Source: JABWBP01 sp964522165
GTDB taxonomy: Bacteria > Calditrichota > Calditrichia > RBG-13-44-9 > J075
DNA: 64,000 bases
Assembly: GCA_964522165.1 (NCBI GenBank)
Contig: CAZFVV010000007.1
Location: 13,506-77,505, forward strand
Direction of reading: 5' to 3'
Below, one piece after another: positions 24,703 to 33,426 of this stretch. The notes under the pieces were generated by a model that saw nothing but the letters and a program-made list of their open reading frames with translations, was not told the origin of the DNA and did not search any database. Numbering within the stretch: position 1 is the stretch's first letter; each line of letters begins with the position of its first letter. Both the position numbers and the translations under genes were made by a program.

Positions 24703-25530
24703 TTACTGCAAGTTGCCGGAACCCATCCCGCCATCTACATTGCGGTGAAGCTCATTCAGAATCATTTGCGCGCGCTGCGCCTGGGGGGAATTGGGCGCTA
24801 CTTCCCGCAGCCTTCCCCAGTATTCGATCAACTTGTTGATCTCTTTGAATTGAACCGACACCACCCCCATGTTGTAGAGGGCGTTGATATGCCGGGGATC
24901 GATTTTCAAAGCTTGCTCGAACTGTTCCTGCGCTTTCCGGTAATCTTCCATATTGAAATAGCAAACCCCCAGGTCAACCAGCACGTCCGGGTTGTTAGGC
25001 TCGCGATCCAGGGCTTTTTGATAGTAGGGAATCGCTTCGGAAAAGCGCCCGCCGTCAAAAAGAATATTGCCCATCTCCATGTTGAGCGCCGCGTTCTCCG
25101 GGTCCGCCTTCACGCGCTCCGCGGCGGCGCGAATATCTGCCTCGCTGGGCGCGGGGTGGTTATGCTCCTCCTCCACGGCAGACGCTTGCGCCTGGGGAGT
25201 TACCTGCTGGTGAGGGTCGCTCTTGCCTTCAACGGTTTTTACAAATCCGATATAGTAGTAAACCCCCACCACCAACAGCGCAATACCGGCCACGCTCAAA
25301 ATAATCCGTGAATGTTGCGAATGAACCGGTGCAGCGCCGGGGGATTTCGATGTTGCAGGCTGAGCCAACGCCGCGCCGCACTTTTTGCAAAAGTTGGCTT
25401 CGGGCGCATTTTTTTCCTGGCACTCGGGACAGGCCGCCGCTTCGGAGGACTGAACTGGCGTTCCGCAGGCAGGACAAAATAGAGCATTTTCCGGAAGCGC
25501 GGCGGCGCAGTTTTTACATTTTTTCGCCAT
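24703..25530 (-). CDS. Double zinc-ribbon, membrane-anchored TPR protein
   Basis: The 275-residue protein begins with two zinc ribbons: CKNCAAALPENALFCPACG and CPECQEKNAPEANFCKKCG. A Pro/Ser linker and one membrane helix follow (IILSVAGIALLVVGVYYYIG, about 76-95). The outer part is a TPR array (NPDVLVDLGVCYFNMEDYRK, HINALYNMGVVSVQFKEINK). With a cytoplasmic zinc-ribbon head and an external TPR tail it could connect an envelope complex to a cytoplasmic partner; no precise function is known. The ATG is preceded by GGGAG and lies inside the 3' end of the HU gene (17-bp overlap), so the two are coupled. Confidence 0.87.
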   Translation of the reverse strand: MAKKCKNCAAALPENALFCPACGTPVQSSEAAACPECQEKNAPEANFCKKCGAALAQPATSKSPGAAPVHSQHSRIILSVAGIALLVVGVYYYIGFVKTVEGKSDPHQQVTPQAQASAVEEEHNHPAPSEADIRAAAERVKADPENAALNMEMGNILFDGGRFSEAIPYYQKALDREPNNPDVLVDLGVCYFNMEDYRKAQEQFEQALKIDPRHINALYNMGVVSVQFKEINKLIEYWGRLREVAPNSPQAQRAQMILNELHRNVDGGMGSGNLQ

Positions 25531-25840
25531 CGCTCTCCCGCTGCTGCTTCGCTAAACGCTTCCGGTTGACGCTCTCCCGGAAAAACTTTGCCGGTCGAAA
25601 TACCGGGACAAAGCGGTGATCTACCGGAACCACTTTCAAGGTACGGGGATTCTTAACCACCCGGGCGTCGCGCTCTTTAGCATGGAAACTGCCAAATCCG
25701 CGAATTTCCACCCGGTCGCCGTTTTGAATGGATTCCATCACGTTATACAAAAATCCGTTGATTACTACTTCGATGTCTGCTTTGGTGAGGCCGGTTGCCT
25801 CCGCCAAAAGATTGGTTAAATCCGCCTTCGTTACCGTCAT
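25514..25840 (-). CDS. HU/IHF-family DNA-binding protein
   Basis: The 108-residue product (starting MTVTKADLTNLLAEATGL) has the HU dimerisation helices and the DNA-binding arm signature GDRVEIRGFGSFHAKERDAR. After the arm, KNPRTLKVVPVDHRFVPVFRPAKFF closes the fold, then a basic tail (RESVNRKRLAKQQRES) longer than in E. coli HU. It bends DNA and organises the nucleoid. GGAGG five bases before the second in-frame ATG fixes the start at 25840; the earlier ATG at 25852 overlaps the Shine-Dalgarno. It overlaps the zinc-ribbon TPR gene. Confidence 0.95.
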   Translation of the reverse strand: MTVTKADLTNLLAEATGLTKADIEVVINGFLYNVMESIQNGDRVEIRGFGSFHAKERDARVVKNPRTLKVVPVDHRFVPVFRPAKFFRESVNRKRLAKQQRESDGEKM

Positions 25841-25906
25841 CAATTCCTCCAAAAGTTGGCAAGTTTACAAAAAATAGACTTGGAAAGCAAGGCATTCTAA
25901 AACTCT

Positions 25907-26001
25907 GCCATGGCGCATAGCGCATAGAGCATGGAGCATAGCACGTAGCGTATCAGGAATATTGCGCTCTGTACGTGCGCCATGCCCCCATGCGCCATGC
26001 G
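25907..26001. repeat. Word-run inverted repeat (GCGCATAGAGCATGG family)
   Basis: Left words GCCATGGCGCATAGCGCATAG and GAGCATGGAGCATAGCACG; right words GTGCGCCATGCCCCCATGC and GCCATGCGC. It lies between two divergent genes (HU and the M1 peptidase), so here it is in a 5' region rather than at stop codons. Confidence 0.75.
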
Positions 26002-26075
26002 CTTTCCGAATTGCTTGATTTATTGACCGGCATTCGGTAATTTCCGCTTCCAATTGGTCGAACCGGAGTGTTTTG

Positions 26076-28217
26076 ATGCGATTCGCAATTCCTTTTTCCC
26101 CCTGCCTCAGTTTGCTTCTCTGCCTGACAGCATTCGCCCGTTCTCCCCGTTTTCCGGATCCCCCGGCGCTTTTCCCGGAACCGCTCAGCCCCCGCATTGC
26201 CAATTACGATATCGCGGTTTCCTTAGATGTTCCCAAACGGCTGCTCCGGGGACAGGAAGTGCTCACCTGGAAAAATACCTCCCCGGACCAGATCAGCGAG
26301 TTGTATTTGCACCTCTACCTGAACGCCTTTCGCAACAACCAGTCCACCCTCATGCTGGAAGCGGGGCGACGCTATCGCGGGCTGCCGAAAACGAAAAAAG
26401 GATGGGGCTACAGCGAGATCAACCGCATGGTCTTGTTGCCGAAATCTTCCTACCGCAGCAGCGCCAGATTCTTCCACAACCTCACCTACCAGGCCAACCG
26501 CCTGGCGGAGGGACGGGATGTAACCGCGCAGGCCCGCTACGTTCAGCCGGATACCCCGGAGCACCTCGATGATAAAACCGTGCTCTACCTGCCCCTGCCG
26601 GAAGCACTGCTCCCCGGCGATTCGCTGCTGCTGTTCATTGACTTTACCGCCCAGCTTCCAGAGCCGCCCTACGCCAGCACCGGGGTCCAAAAAGAATTTT
26701 CCATGGTCGGGCAATGGTTTCCCAAAGCCGGGGTTTACCTCGACGGGCAATGGAATTGCCACCAATTCCATACCAATTCGGAGTTCTTCGCCGATTTCGG
26801 AGTTTATAACGTCTGGATTACCCTGCCGGAAGACCACATCGTGGGCGCCACCGGCGGCCGGGTGGGCGAGCCGCTGCCGAACGGCGACGGAACCGTCACC
26901 CATTTTTACCACGCCGAAGACGTACACGATTTCGCCTGGACCGCCAGCCCGGAATTCGTGGAATTCAAAGGGCGGGCGGAAGACGTGGATATCCGGGCGC
27001 TGATGCAGCCGGACCACGCCGCCCAGGGTCCCCGCCACGTGGAGGCGGCCAGAATCGCCATCGAAGCCTTCCAGAAGCGTTACGGCGATTACCCTTTCCC
27101 TAATTTAACCGTGGTCGATCCCCGCCGGGGCGCTCGCGAAACCAGCGGCATGGAATATCCCACCCTGATCACCGCCGGAACTTCTTATGGGGTTCCAGAG
27201 GGCATCCGGCTGCCGGAAGCCGTGGTTATCCACGAATTCGGCCACAACTACTGGTACCACATGGTCGCTTCCAACGAATTCGAGGAAAGCTGGCTGGATG
27301 AGGGCATTACCAGCTTCTCGGAAATGCAAATCATGGATGATTACTACCGTCCCGCCGGCGGCATGATCGATTTTTTGGGAATCCGGTTGGATAACCGCCA
27401 GTACCAGCGCCTCGGTTATCTTTCCGCGCCGGATTTCGATCCCATGGTGCGGAAAGCCTGGGAGTACTATTCCAGCCGGAGTTACGGGGTCAATTCTTAC
27501 AGCAAACCGGCGCTGATGCTGCTGACCCTGCAGAACTACTTAGGCGAAGAAACCATGGCCCGGATTCTGCGCACTTACTTAGAGCGCTGGCGCTTCAAAC
27601 ATCCCCGCAGCGGGGATTTTATTGCCGTGGCCAATGAAGTAGCGGGGCAGGATTTGAGCGAATTTTTCGCGCAGGCGCTTTATACCAACGCGGTTTTGGA
27701 TTATAGCGTTGACCGGGTGTTGTCCCGCGAAGTCGAGGCGCCCCAGGGGTATGATTATGACTTCTCCGTCGGGCAGGAGGAGACAGCCGCTGCCGTTCCC
27801 GAGGGGGATTCGGAGGGTGATTCCCTTGCAGACGCCGCTGCCGTTGATTCCGCAGTTTCCGAAAAACCGCCGGTATTGTATCAAAATTGGGTAAACATTC
27901 GCCGCCTGGGAGATTTTACCTTCCCGGTGGAAGTGGAAGTGCTGTTCGACAATGGCGAGGTGGTGCGGGAGACCTGGGACGGCAAAGCGTTGTGGAAAAA
28001 ATTTAGCTACATCAAGCCGACGCGCATCGTTTCCGCAACGGTGGATCCGGACCATAAAGTGGCCATGGATCTCAACTTTACCAATAACAGCAAATTGTTA
28101 GAAAAACGCGCCATCGGCGCCAACAAACTATCCCTGCGCTGGCTCTTCTGGGCGCAGTTTATCATGGATCAGCCGGAATTCCTGAATCTGTTGACTGCCC
28201 TGGGAATCCTGTTTTGA
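26076..28217 (+). CDS. Exported M1-family zinc metallopeptidase
   Basis: This 713-residue protein has a signal peptide (to about residue 20), then an N-terminal beta domain (YDIAVSLDVPKRLLRGQEVLTW) and the gluzincin active site: HEFGH at 386-390 and the third zinc ligand Glu at 409 in SWLDEG, 18 residues on, exactly the M1 spacing. The substrate-recognition strand is SGMEYPTLITAG, a relative of the GAMEN motif. Such enzymes release amino acids from peptide N termini; its leader places it in the periplasm or outside. GGAG lies seven bases before the ATG. An acidic linker near residue 570 (EGDSEGDSLADAAAVD) precedes a C-terminal beta domain. Confidence 0.92.
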   Translation: MRFAIPFSPCLSLLLCLTAFARSPRFPDPPALFPEPLSPRIANYDIAVSLDVPKRLLRGQEVLTWKNTSPDQISELYLHLYLNAFRNNQSTLMLEAGRRYRGLPKTKKGWGYSEINRMVLLPKSSYRSSARFFHNLTYQANRLAEGRDVTAQARYVQPDTPEHLDDKTVLYLPLPEALLPGDSLLLFIDFTAQLPEPPYASTGVQKEFSMVGQWFPKAGVYLDGQWNCHQFHTNSEFFADFGVYNVWITLPEDHIVGATGGRVGEPLPNGDGTVTHFYHAEDVHDFAWTASPEFVEFKGRAEDVDIRALMQPDHAAQGPRHVEAARIAIEAFQKRYGDYPFPNLTVVDPRRGARETSGMEYPTLITAGTSYGVPEGIRLPEAVVIHEFGHNYWYHMVASNEFEESWLDEGITSFSEMQIMDDYYRPAGGMIDFLGIRLDNRQYQRLGYLSAPDFDPMVRKAWEYYSSRSYGVNSYSKPALMLLTLQNYLGEETMARILRTYLERWRFKHPRSGDFIAVANEVAGQDLSEFFAQALYTNAVLDYSVDRVLSREVEAPQGYDYDFSVGQEETAAAVPEGDSEGDSLADAAAVDSAVSEKPPVLYQNWVNIRRLGDFTFPVEVEVLFDNGEVVRETWDGKALWKKFSYIKPTRIVSATVDPDHKVAMDLNFTNNSKLLEKRAIGANKLSLRWLFWAQFIMDQPEFLNLLTALGILF

Positions 28218-28223
28218 TAATTT

Positions 28224-28398
28224 TTGCGCCAGGAAGCAGCGCTTCCCCGGTTGCGGTAAGATGCGGAGCATCGCAACCAGTTGGGGAGGGCAAAGCTCGT
28301 CACGATCCCGGCTCATCCGGGATCGTGACGCCAGGGGCGGGAAGCTCCGCGTCCTATTCCTCGCAACAATGGTCGAAGACCGCGTGATAAGACACGCT
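28224..28398. repeat. Dispersed inverted-repeat element, copy 2
   Basis: Shares CCAGGAAGCAGCGCTTCCCC, GGCGGGAAGCTCC and AGACCGCGTGATAAGACACG with the copy at 17232-17372, in the same order. The left outer arm is mostly lost. Internal palindromes GATGCGGAGCATC and GATCCCGGCTCATCCGGGATC are unique to this copy. Confidence 0.78.
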
Positions 28399-28463
28399 TT
28401 ACCCTTCGAGGAATCAAAATCCTCAACTCGAAACTCAAAACCCGAAACTAACAATCCCCTCCT

Positions 28464-29381
28464 ATGGTATTCGCCTCCCTCAAAACCGGTTTCGCGCGCG
28501 TGTGGTCTAACCGGCGCATGATTTTGATCTTTTACCTGGCCAATCTTTTCTTCGCCCTCATCCTGGCTCTCCCGTTCCGGGCTGCCCAGGGACATTTCAT
28601 CGGCGACAGCCGGATGGGTGAGAAATTAGCCGGGCCTATCGACATGGATTTCCTGCTGGAATTCCTGCACTATAACCCCGCCCTCAGGGGAACTACGCTG
28701 ATGCTGGCGCTGGCCGCCTTTGCAGCCTACTCCCTGGCAAATCTCTTCCTCTCCGGCGGGGCTTACGCAGCCTTGATGAGCGATGAAAAATATTCCTCCT
28801 CGCGTTTCTGGGGCAATTCCGCGCACTTCTTCGGGCGCTTTTTCCGCCTGTTCTTGTGGGGGTTGCCCATCCTCGGTGTGCTGTTCTGCCTGCAATGGAC
28901 GGTGAGCGGGCTGCGGGGAGTGATTTTCGGCGACGATCCTTACGAATCCGTTATCTACTGGTCGAAATGGATGGAACTGGCGCTGCGCTGGTACGCGCTC
29001 TTCCAGTTTCTGATCATTTTCGATTACGCCCGCATCTATACCGTGAAGAACGACGCCCGGGGCATGGCGAATACGCTCATAAAAGGGCTACGCTTTACCA
29101 TCAAAAACTTCCGCAGAACCTTTACCCTGTCGTTTGCGATCACCCTGCTGAGTATCCTCGCCCTGCTGATTTATAACCCGTTGGCAAATTTGCTTTCCGC
29201 ACCCAATGCCGCGGTCATCCTGCTGCTTTTCCTCTGGCAGCAGAGTTTCATGCTATTCCGGGTCTTTCTGCGGCTGGGCCTCTATGCCGGCCAGGCGCAA
29301 TTATACCAGCACCTCAGCCTCCCGGTTGAAGCCGCCTCGCCGCTGCCCGAAACGGTGGAATCCGGGCTTCCGTTCCAATAA
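28464..29381 (+). CDS. Integral membrane protein, function unknown
   Basis: The 305-residue product has about five or six membrane segments (near residues 20-40, 75-95, 120-145, 165-185, 225-245, 250-275) and short soluble loops. It resembles the many uncharacterised 'membrane protein, six-helix' families related to glycerophosphoryl-diester transporters and DUF4013-type proteins, but no diagnostic motif was recognised. Its ATG has no Shine-Dalgarno and is preceded by a run of short words (CTCAACTCGAAACTCAAAAC). No partner gene is overlapping. Confidence 0.78.
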   Translation: MVFASLKTGFARVWSNRRMILIFYLANLFFALILALPFRAAQGHFIGDSRMGEKLAGPIDMDFLLEFLHYNPALRGTTLMLALAAFAAYSLANLFLSGGAYAALMSDEKYSSSRFWGNSAHFFGRFFRLFLWGLPILGVLFCLQWTVSGLRGVIFGDDPYESVIYWSKWMELALRWYALFQFLIIFDYARIYTVKNDARGMANTLIKGLRFTIKNFRRTFTLSFAITLLSILALLIYNPLANLLSAPNAAVILLLFLWQQSFMLFRVFLRLGLYAGQAQLYQHLSLPVEAASPLPETVESGLPFQ

Positions 29382-29535
29382 CCAGCAGGGTTAGCAAGTT
29401 TTCAGAGGGATGCACAACAAATTACATCCCGGAATGGCGCGGTTAAAATCGTGTTAGCATCCATGGTGCGCTCATATTATATTGATTACTTGCCGATTAC
29501 TAAACGGCGTTAGTTATAAACCGGGTGAGGTTCTC

Positions 29536-30876
29536 ATGCGCGTTGTGTTGATTCTATGGTTCGCAGTAATTGTGGGATTATTGGCCCAGACCGAGGAAGT
29601 GCCCTTTCAAAAACAGGTTTTTGTCGCCCGCAACCGGGTGTTGCCGGCCCTGGTACACGTGGAGCCGATCATTAAAATCTACACCCGCGGCGAAGAGCAG
29701 CACGCCGTGGTTACCGGCAGCGGGGTCATTTTCTCCTCCGAGGGATACGTGATGACCAACCACCACGTGGCCGCAAACGCCGCCAAAGTATGGTGCACCC
29801 TCTCCAGTAAAGAGCGCATCACCGCCAGCGTGGTGGGCAGCGATCCTTCCACGGACATTGCAGTGCTGAAATTGAACACCGATGAACTCACCGACAAAAA
29901 CGTCCCCCACGCCCGGTTGGGCAATTCCGACAGTTTGGAGGTGGGGCAGATCGTTCTGGCGCTGGGCAGCCCGCTGGGACTCTCCCGCTCGGTATCCATG
30001 GGGGTAATCAGCTCCATCGACCGCTATTTTCCCAGCCAGGGAACCATGATTTCCCCCTACAATTTGTGGATCCAAACCGACGCCGCCATCAATCCCGGCA
30101 ACAGCGGGGGGCCTTTGATCAACCTGCGCGGAGAAGTCATCGGCATCAACGCCCGGGCGGTATTCTTTGCGGAAAACCTGGGATTCGCCATTCCCATCAA
30201 CCTCGCCCGGGAAGTGGCAGAAGAGATTCTCGAGGGAACCTCGGTGAAACGCAGTTGGATCGGGGTCGATATTCAACAGATCAAGGATTTGAAGGAGTAC
30301 CTGAACCTGCCCGATTTTACCGGCGTGCTGATCGTGCAGGTGGAAGATAATTCCCCGGCGGCAAAAGCCGGTCTCCGCCCCGGGGAGGTTATCCGTAAAA
30401 TCGGGGATACGCAAGTGAACGCCCCGTACGAAGAATCCCTTCCAACCATCCGCAAGATCATCAGCGGCCTGCCCCCGGATCAAAAAACGGCTTTTCGAAT
30501 CTGGCGCGACAACAAGGAAAGGACCGTAGAAATTCAGGCGGTGGAAGAACCGCTCATCGATGAACCGGAGCTGGAAGCGCCGAAATGGGGAATGGTGATC
30601 AAAAACCTCTCCTGGCACATTTACCGGATGCAAATGCTCTCCGATTTTAACGGGGTCTATATCACCAGCGTGAAGCCGGGCAGCGCCGGGGAGTACGCGG
30701 ATTTACGGGCCGGCGACGTGGTGCGCAAAATCAACGGCGAGACGGTCGAAGGCCGGCAGGATTTCCAGCGCCTCTACGAGCAATTCCAGGAGAAGGACAA
30801 CAGCCCGGTGTTTCTGGAGCTGATCCGCGGCGGCCATTCCTATTTTGCGGTCATTAAGCCGCGCCCGGAATTATAA
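29536..30876 (+). CDS. HtrA/DegP-family serine protease with two PDZ domains
   Basis: From ATG 29536, which has GTGAGG upstream, the 446-residue protein starts with a leader (MRVVLILWFAVIVGLLAQ). The trypsin-like domain carries the full triad: His77 in TNHHV, Asp107 in STDIAVLKL and Ser190 in GNSGGPL. Two PDZ domains follow (SWIGVDIQQI at about 237 and WGMVIKNLSWHIY at about 350). HtrA enzymes degrade or refold misfolded envelope proteins, and the PDZ domains recognise exposed C termini. The neighbouring gene encodes a similar protein without a triad, so the two may form a protease-pseudoprotease pair. Confidence 0.95.
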   Translation: MRVVLILWFAVIVGLLAQTEEVPFQKQVFVARNRVLPALVHVEPIIKIYTRGEEQHAVVTGSGVIFSSEGYVMTNHHVAANAAKVWCTLSSKERITASVVGSDPSTDIAVLKLNTDELTDKNVPHARLGNSDSLEVGQIVLALGSPLGLSRSVSMGVISSIDRYFPSQGTMISPYNLWIQTDAAINPGNSGGPLINLRGEVIGINARAVFFAENLGFAIPINLAREVAEEILEGTSVKRSWIGVDIQQIKDLKEYLNLPDFTGVLIVQVEDNSPAAKAGLRPGEVIRKIGDTQVNAPYEESLPTIRKIISGLPPDQKTAFRIWRDNKERTVEIQAVEEPLIDEPELEAPKWGMVIKNLSWHIYRMQMLSDFNGVYITSVKPGSAGEYADLRAGDVVRKINGETVEGRQDFQRLYEQFQEKDNSPVFLELIRGGHSYFAVIKPRPEL

Positions 30877-30915
30877 GACTTTATCGGGAATGCGAATTAC
30901 CAGTTGAAAAATTAT

Positions 30916-31025
30916 GGCCACGAAGACACCAAGACGTTAAGGAAGCACAAAGAAATAGAAGAAATTTAAGGATATAAACGCTAAAACCTTTGTGAAACTT
31001 CCTGTCTTGGTGCCCTGGTGGCAAA
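30916..31025. repeat. Word-run inverted repeat (GCCACGAAGACACCAAGAC family)
   Basis: Left arm GGCCACGAAGACACCAAGAC then GGAAGCACAAAG; right arm CTTTGTGAAACTTCC then GTCTTGGTGCCCTGGTGGC. Arms are imperfect reverse complements separated by about 40 bp. This type of sequence recurs in many environmental genomes (recollection). Confidence 0.8.
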
Positions 31026-31077
31026 CTTTCTTCAATGTCATCCCCAACTGGTAATTGGTATTGGGAATAAAAAATTA

Positions 31078-31157
31078 GACAGGATGCTCAGGATGAAACA
31101 GGTTAAAAATGTCGAAATTCAATGTCCTAATATCCAGTTAATCCAGTGCATCCTGTC
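31078..31157. repeat. Inverted repeat (GACAGGATGCTCAGGAT family)
   Basis: GACAGGATGCTCAGGAT (31078-31094) and ATCCAGTGCATCCTGTC (31141-31157) pair with two or three mismatches. It follows directly on the preceding word-run in the space between the two htrA-like genes. Confidence 0.8.
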
Positions 31158-31214
31158 AAAAAAGTTATTTTCTATAAAGTCCTTTGAAGAAGGCTTATTC
31201 AAGAAGAGGATAAA

Positions 31215-32621
31215 ATGAAGCGCAACCTGTGGCTCGTATTTTTTCTTACCCTGGGAGTTATGGCGCCCGGCGTCTGCCAGCCCTCCCGGGCGCTTTTCCA
31301 GGAATTTCGCCCCAAAATCTGCTTAGTGCAATATTACAAGAACGTCTCCTCGCAATCGCAAATCGGTTCTTATTTCAAGGTGAAACAGTACCGCATCGGG
31401 ATCATTGTCAATCCAGAAGGGCTGGTGATGGTGAACAGCGACGTGTACCCGTTATCGCTGGATATCATTTCCGGTGAAGGCGCTTCGTTCTCCTTTGGGG
31501 AGCCCAGTGATTTTAAGGTCAAATTGTACGATGAAAAGGAATACGATGCGGAATTCATCGGAAAGGATGACCAGGTGCAGGCCGCTTTCCTGAAAATTAC
31601 CGCGCCGCTTCCCGCGCCCCTTCCCTACGTGGAATTTGCCTCCGGCGAGGGTGTGGAGGTGGGACAGCCGGTATATTTATTGGAATTGCTGCAAGAACGC
31701 TATAATTTTGAACCGTTGTTTACCCCTTACACCATCAACGCCCTTATCACAACCCCGCGCCGGAAACTCTTGATCAATGCCGATAACTATGCGCTTTCCG
31801 CCGGGGGGCTGCTTATTACCGCGACCGGTGAGGCCGTGGGCGTTATCCTGCGCAGCAGTATGGATTTTAGCTTCCGCCCTCCTTCCGAGTTCGAGGAATT
31901 CCACAAGGAATACCTGGAGATTGCCCCTTCGGAGTGGTTCCGCGATTTGATCAAAAATCCACCCATGTTAGGAAAAGCCGATTACCAGGGCAAGGCCTGG
32001 TTGGGAATCGGGATGCAGGCGCTGACGCCGGAGCTGCGCGATTACTGGCAGGCGCCTGCGGAGGGCGGGGTGGTGGTCAACCGGGTTTACCCGGCCTCCC
32101 CGGCGGAGAAAGCCGGCCTGAAACTGCAAGACGTCATCCTCACCTTTGATTACCAGGCAATTGATATCAAGCGCAACGAAGATTTGAACCGTTTCAAAGA
32201 AATGATTACCTCCAAAGCTCCCGGCGCCAGCGTAGAGCTCACAATCTTCCGCGAGGGCAAAACCCGCAAGCAGAAAGTTAAATTGGACGCCGCTCCCCGG
32301 GCTATCGACCTGGCGGAAAAAATTCAACTATCCGAATTAGGGGTGGAAGTGCGGGAGCTGACCCGCGATATTTTATATGACTACAACCTGTCACTGGACA
32401 CCGAAGGCGTTTACGTTTACCAGGTGGACCACGCCTCTCCGGCGGGACTGGGCGGGCTGGAGGTGGGCGGCATCATCACCCGGGTGGACGGCCAGGCGGT
32501 GAACGATTTGCAGTCTTTCGCGGCGATCATAAAACGGGCCAACGAGGGAAATCCCCGGAAAATCATGTTGCAAGTGCAGCAGCGCCAGGAGACCCAATTC
32601 GTGTTTGTGGATGTGAAGTAA
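31215..32621 (+). CDS. HtrA-like pseudoprotease with two PDZ domains
   Basis: The 468-residue exported protein (leader MKRNLWLVFFLTLGVMAPGV) aligns along its length with the upstream HtrA. The three catalytic positions are replaced: His by Asp76 (GLVMVNSDV where the protease has GYVMTNHHV), Asp by Gln122 (DDQVQAAFLK versus DPSTDIAVLK), and Ser by Ala196 (LSAGGLL versus GNSGGPL). The flanking fold residues and both PDZ domains (WLGIGMQAL and VEVRELTRD regions) remain, as do the glycine and hydrophobic cores, so the gene appears to be under selection as a non-enzymatic binder, adaptor or regulator of HtrA. GAGGATAAA precedes the ATG. Confidence 0.88.
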   Translation: MKRNLWLVFFLTLGVMAPGVCQPSRALFQEFRPKICLVQYYKNVSSQSQIGSYFKVKQYRIGIIVNPEGLVMVNSDVYPLSLDIISGEGASFSFGEPSDFKVKLYDEKEYDAEFIGKDDQVQAAFLKITAPLPAPLPYVEFASGEGVEVGQPVYLLELLQERYNFEPLFTPYTINALITTPRRKLLINADNYALSAGGLLITATGEAVGVILRSSMDFSFRPPSEFEEFHKEYLEIAPSEWFRDLIKNPPMLGKADYQGKAWLGIGMQALTPELRDYWQAPAEGGVVVNRVYPASPAEKAGLKLQDVILTFDYQAIDIKRNEDLNRFKEMITSKAPGASVELTIFREGKTRKQKVKLDAAPRAIDLAEKIQLSELGVEVRELTRDILYDYNLSLDTEGVYVYQVDHASPAGLGGLEVGGIITRVDGQAVNDLQSFAAIIKRANEGNPRKIMLQVQQRQETQFVFVDVK

Positions 32622-32689
32622 TGTGAGTTAGGGGTTTGGAGTTGAGAGTACTAAACCAGGGGGCATCCTAATAAACCTGCATCGACAGT

Positions 32690-32742
32690 TGAATTTTTCA
32701 TTTTGCACTTTTCACTTTTCATTTTTCACTTTTCACACTCCC
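32690..32742. repeat. Word-run (CACTTTTCATTTTTCAC family), copy 2, abutting a start codon
   Basis: TTTTGCACTTTTCACTTTTC is followed by ATTTTTCACTTTTCACACTC and then by the Nudix ATG. These are the same words, in reverse complement, as the repeat at 22783-22946. No clear second arm is present here. Confidence 0.8.
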
Positions 32743-33204
32743 ATGCCCTACACTTACAAATATCCCCGCCCGATGGTCACGGTGGATATTTTTTTGCTGC
32801 GCCGCCAGGGCGGGGAATTACAAATTTTACTAATCCGGCGGGATAGAGCGCCCTTCCGGGGGAGCTGGGCGCTGCCGGGAGGCTACGTTCACCGGGATGA
32901 ATCCTTAGAAGCCGCGGCCCGCCGGGAATTACGCGAAGAGACCGGCCTGGAGAATATCCCGCTCCGGCAATTGGGCGCTTACGGGGATCCCGGGCGGGAT
33001 CCCCGCGGGCATACCATTACCATTGTTTATGGCGGAGTTATAGAGACTGACAAACCGGTTCAACCGGTTGCCGGCAGCGACGCCTGCCAGGCGGGGTGGT
33101 TCCCGGCGGGACAGTTGCCGGTATTGGCCTTCGACCATACCCGGATTATCACGGAGCGCCTGGGAGAATTCCGCGATTCATTAGAGTTGAAACGTAAAAC
33201 GTAA
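32743..33204 (+). CDS. Nudix hydrolase
   Basis: The 153-residue protein contains a complete Nudix box, GGYVHRDESLEAAARRELRE followed by ETGL, matching GX5EX7REUXEEXGU. Such enzymes cleave nucleoside diphosphates linked to another group, for example ADP-ribose or oxidised nucleotides. The N-terminal strand YPRPMVTVDIFLLRR and the absence of a winged helix resemble the ADP-ribose-pyrophosphatase-like group; the substrate cannot be read from sequence. The ATG has no Shine-Dalgarno and directly follows a word-run. The C-terminal KRKT and stop codon are supplied by the following word-run. Confidence 0.93.
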   Translation: MPYTYKYPRPMVTVDIFLLRRQGGELQILLIRRDRAPFRGSWALPGGYVHRDESLEAAARRELREETGLENIPLRQLGAYGDPGRDPRGHTITIVYGGVIETDKPVQPVAGSDACQAGWFPAGQLPVLAFDHTRIITERLGEFRDSLELKRKT

Positions 33205-33262
33205 TGCGTAAAATGGAATACGAAATACGTAATAATCATTAAAGGTTACACATTACGTTTCG
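33190..33262. repeat. Word-run inverted repeat (ACGTAATGCGTAA family), copy 1
   Basis: AAACGTAAAACGTAATGCG and GGAATACGAAATACGTAAT are followed by ACACATTACGTTTCGCG. The first arm contains the Nudix stop codon. The same words occur at 47323-47405. Confidence 0.82.
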
Positions 33263-33308
33263 CGCACCGCGCACCACCGTTCTGCCGCCCAATTTCCTCA
33301 ACCTTTCA

Positions 33309-33339
33309 TTGTTTTTTTGGAAGGGGTTATTTATATTTG
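33309..33339 (+). promoter_or_regulatory. Bacteroidetes-type promoter candidate for the CsgG-like gene
   Basis: TTG at 33309-33311 and TATATTTG at 33332-33339 are separated by 20 bp, matching the TTG-N19-21-TAnnTTTG pattern used by the primary sigma factor of Bacteroidetes. It lies about 88 bp before the CsgG-like start. Confidence 0.5.
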
Positions 33340-33426
33340 GCGTGGTTTAATTGAAATCGTTCTGATTTTCCAGCCGTTAAGCGCTTGATGGGGCAAGCGG
33401 AAACCAGTTCAACCCAAATAGAATGA

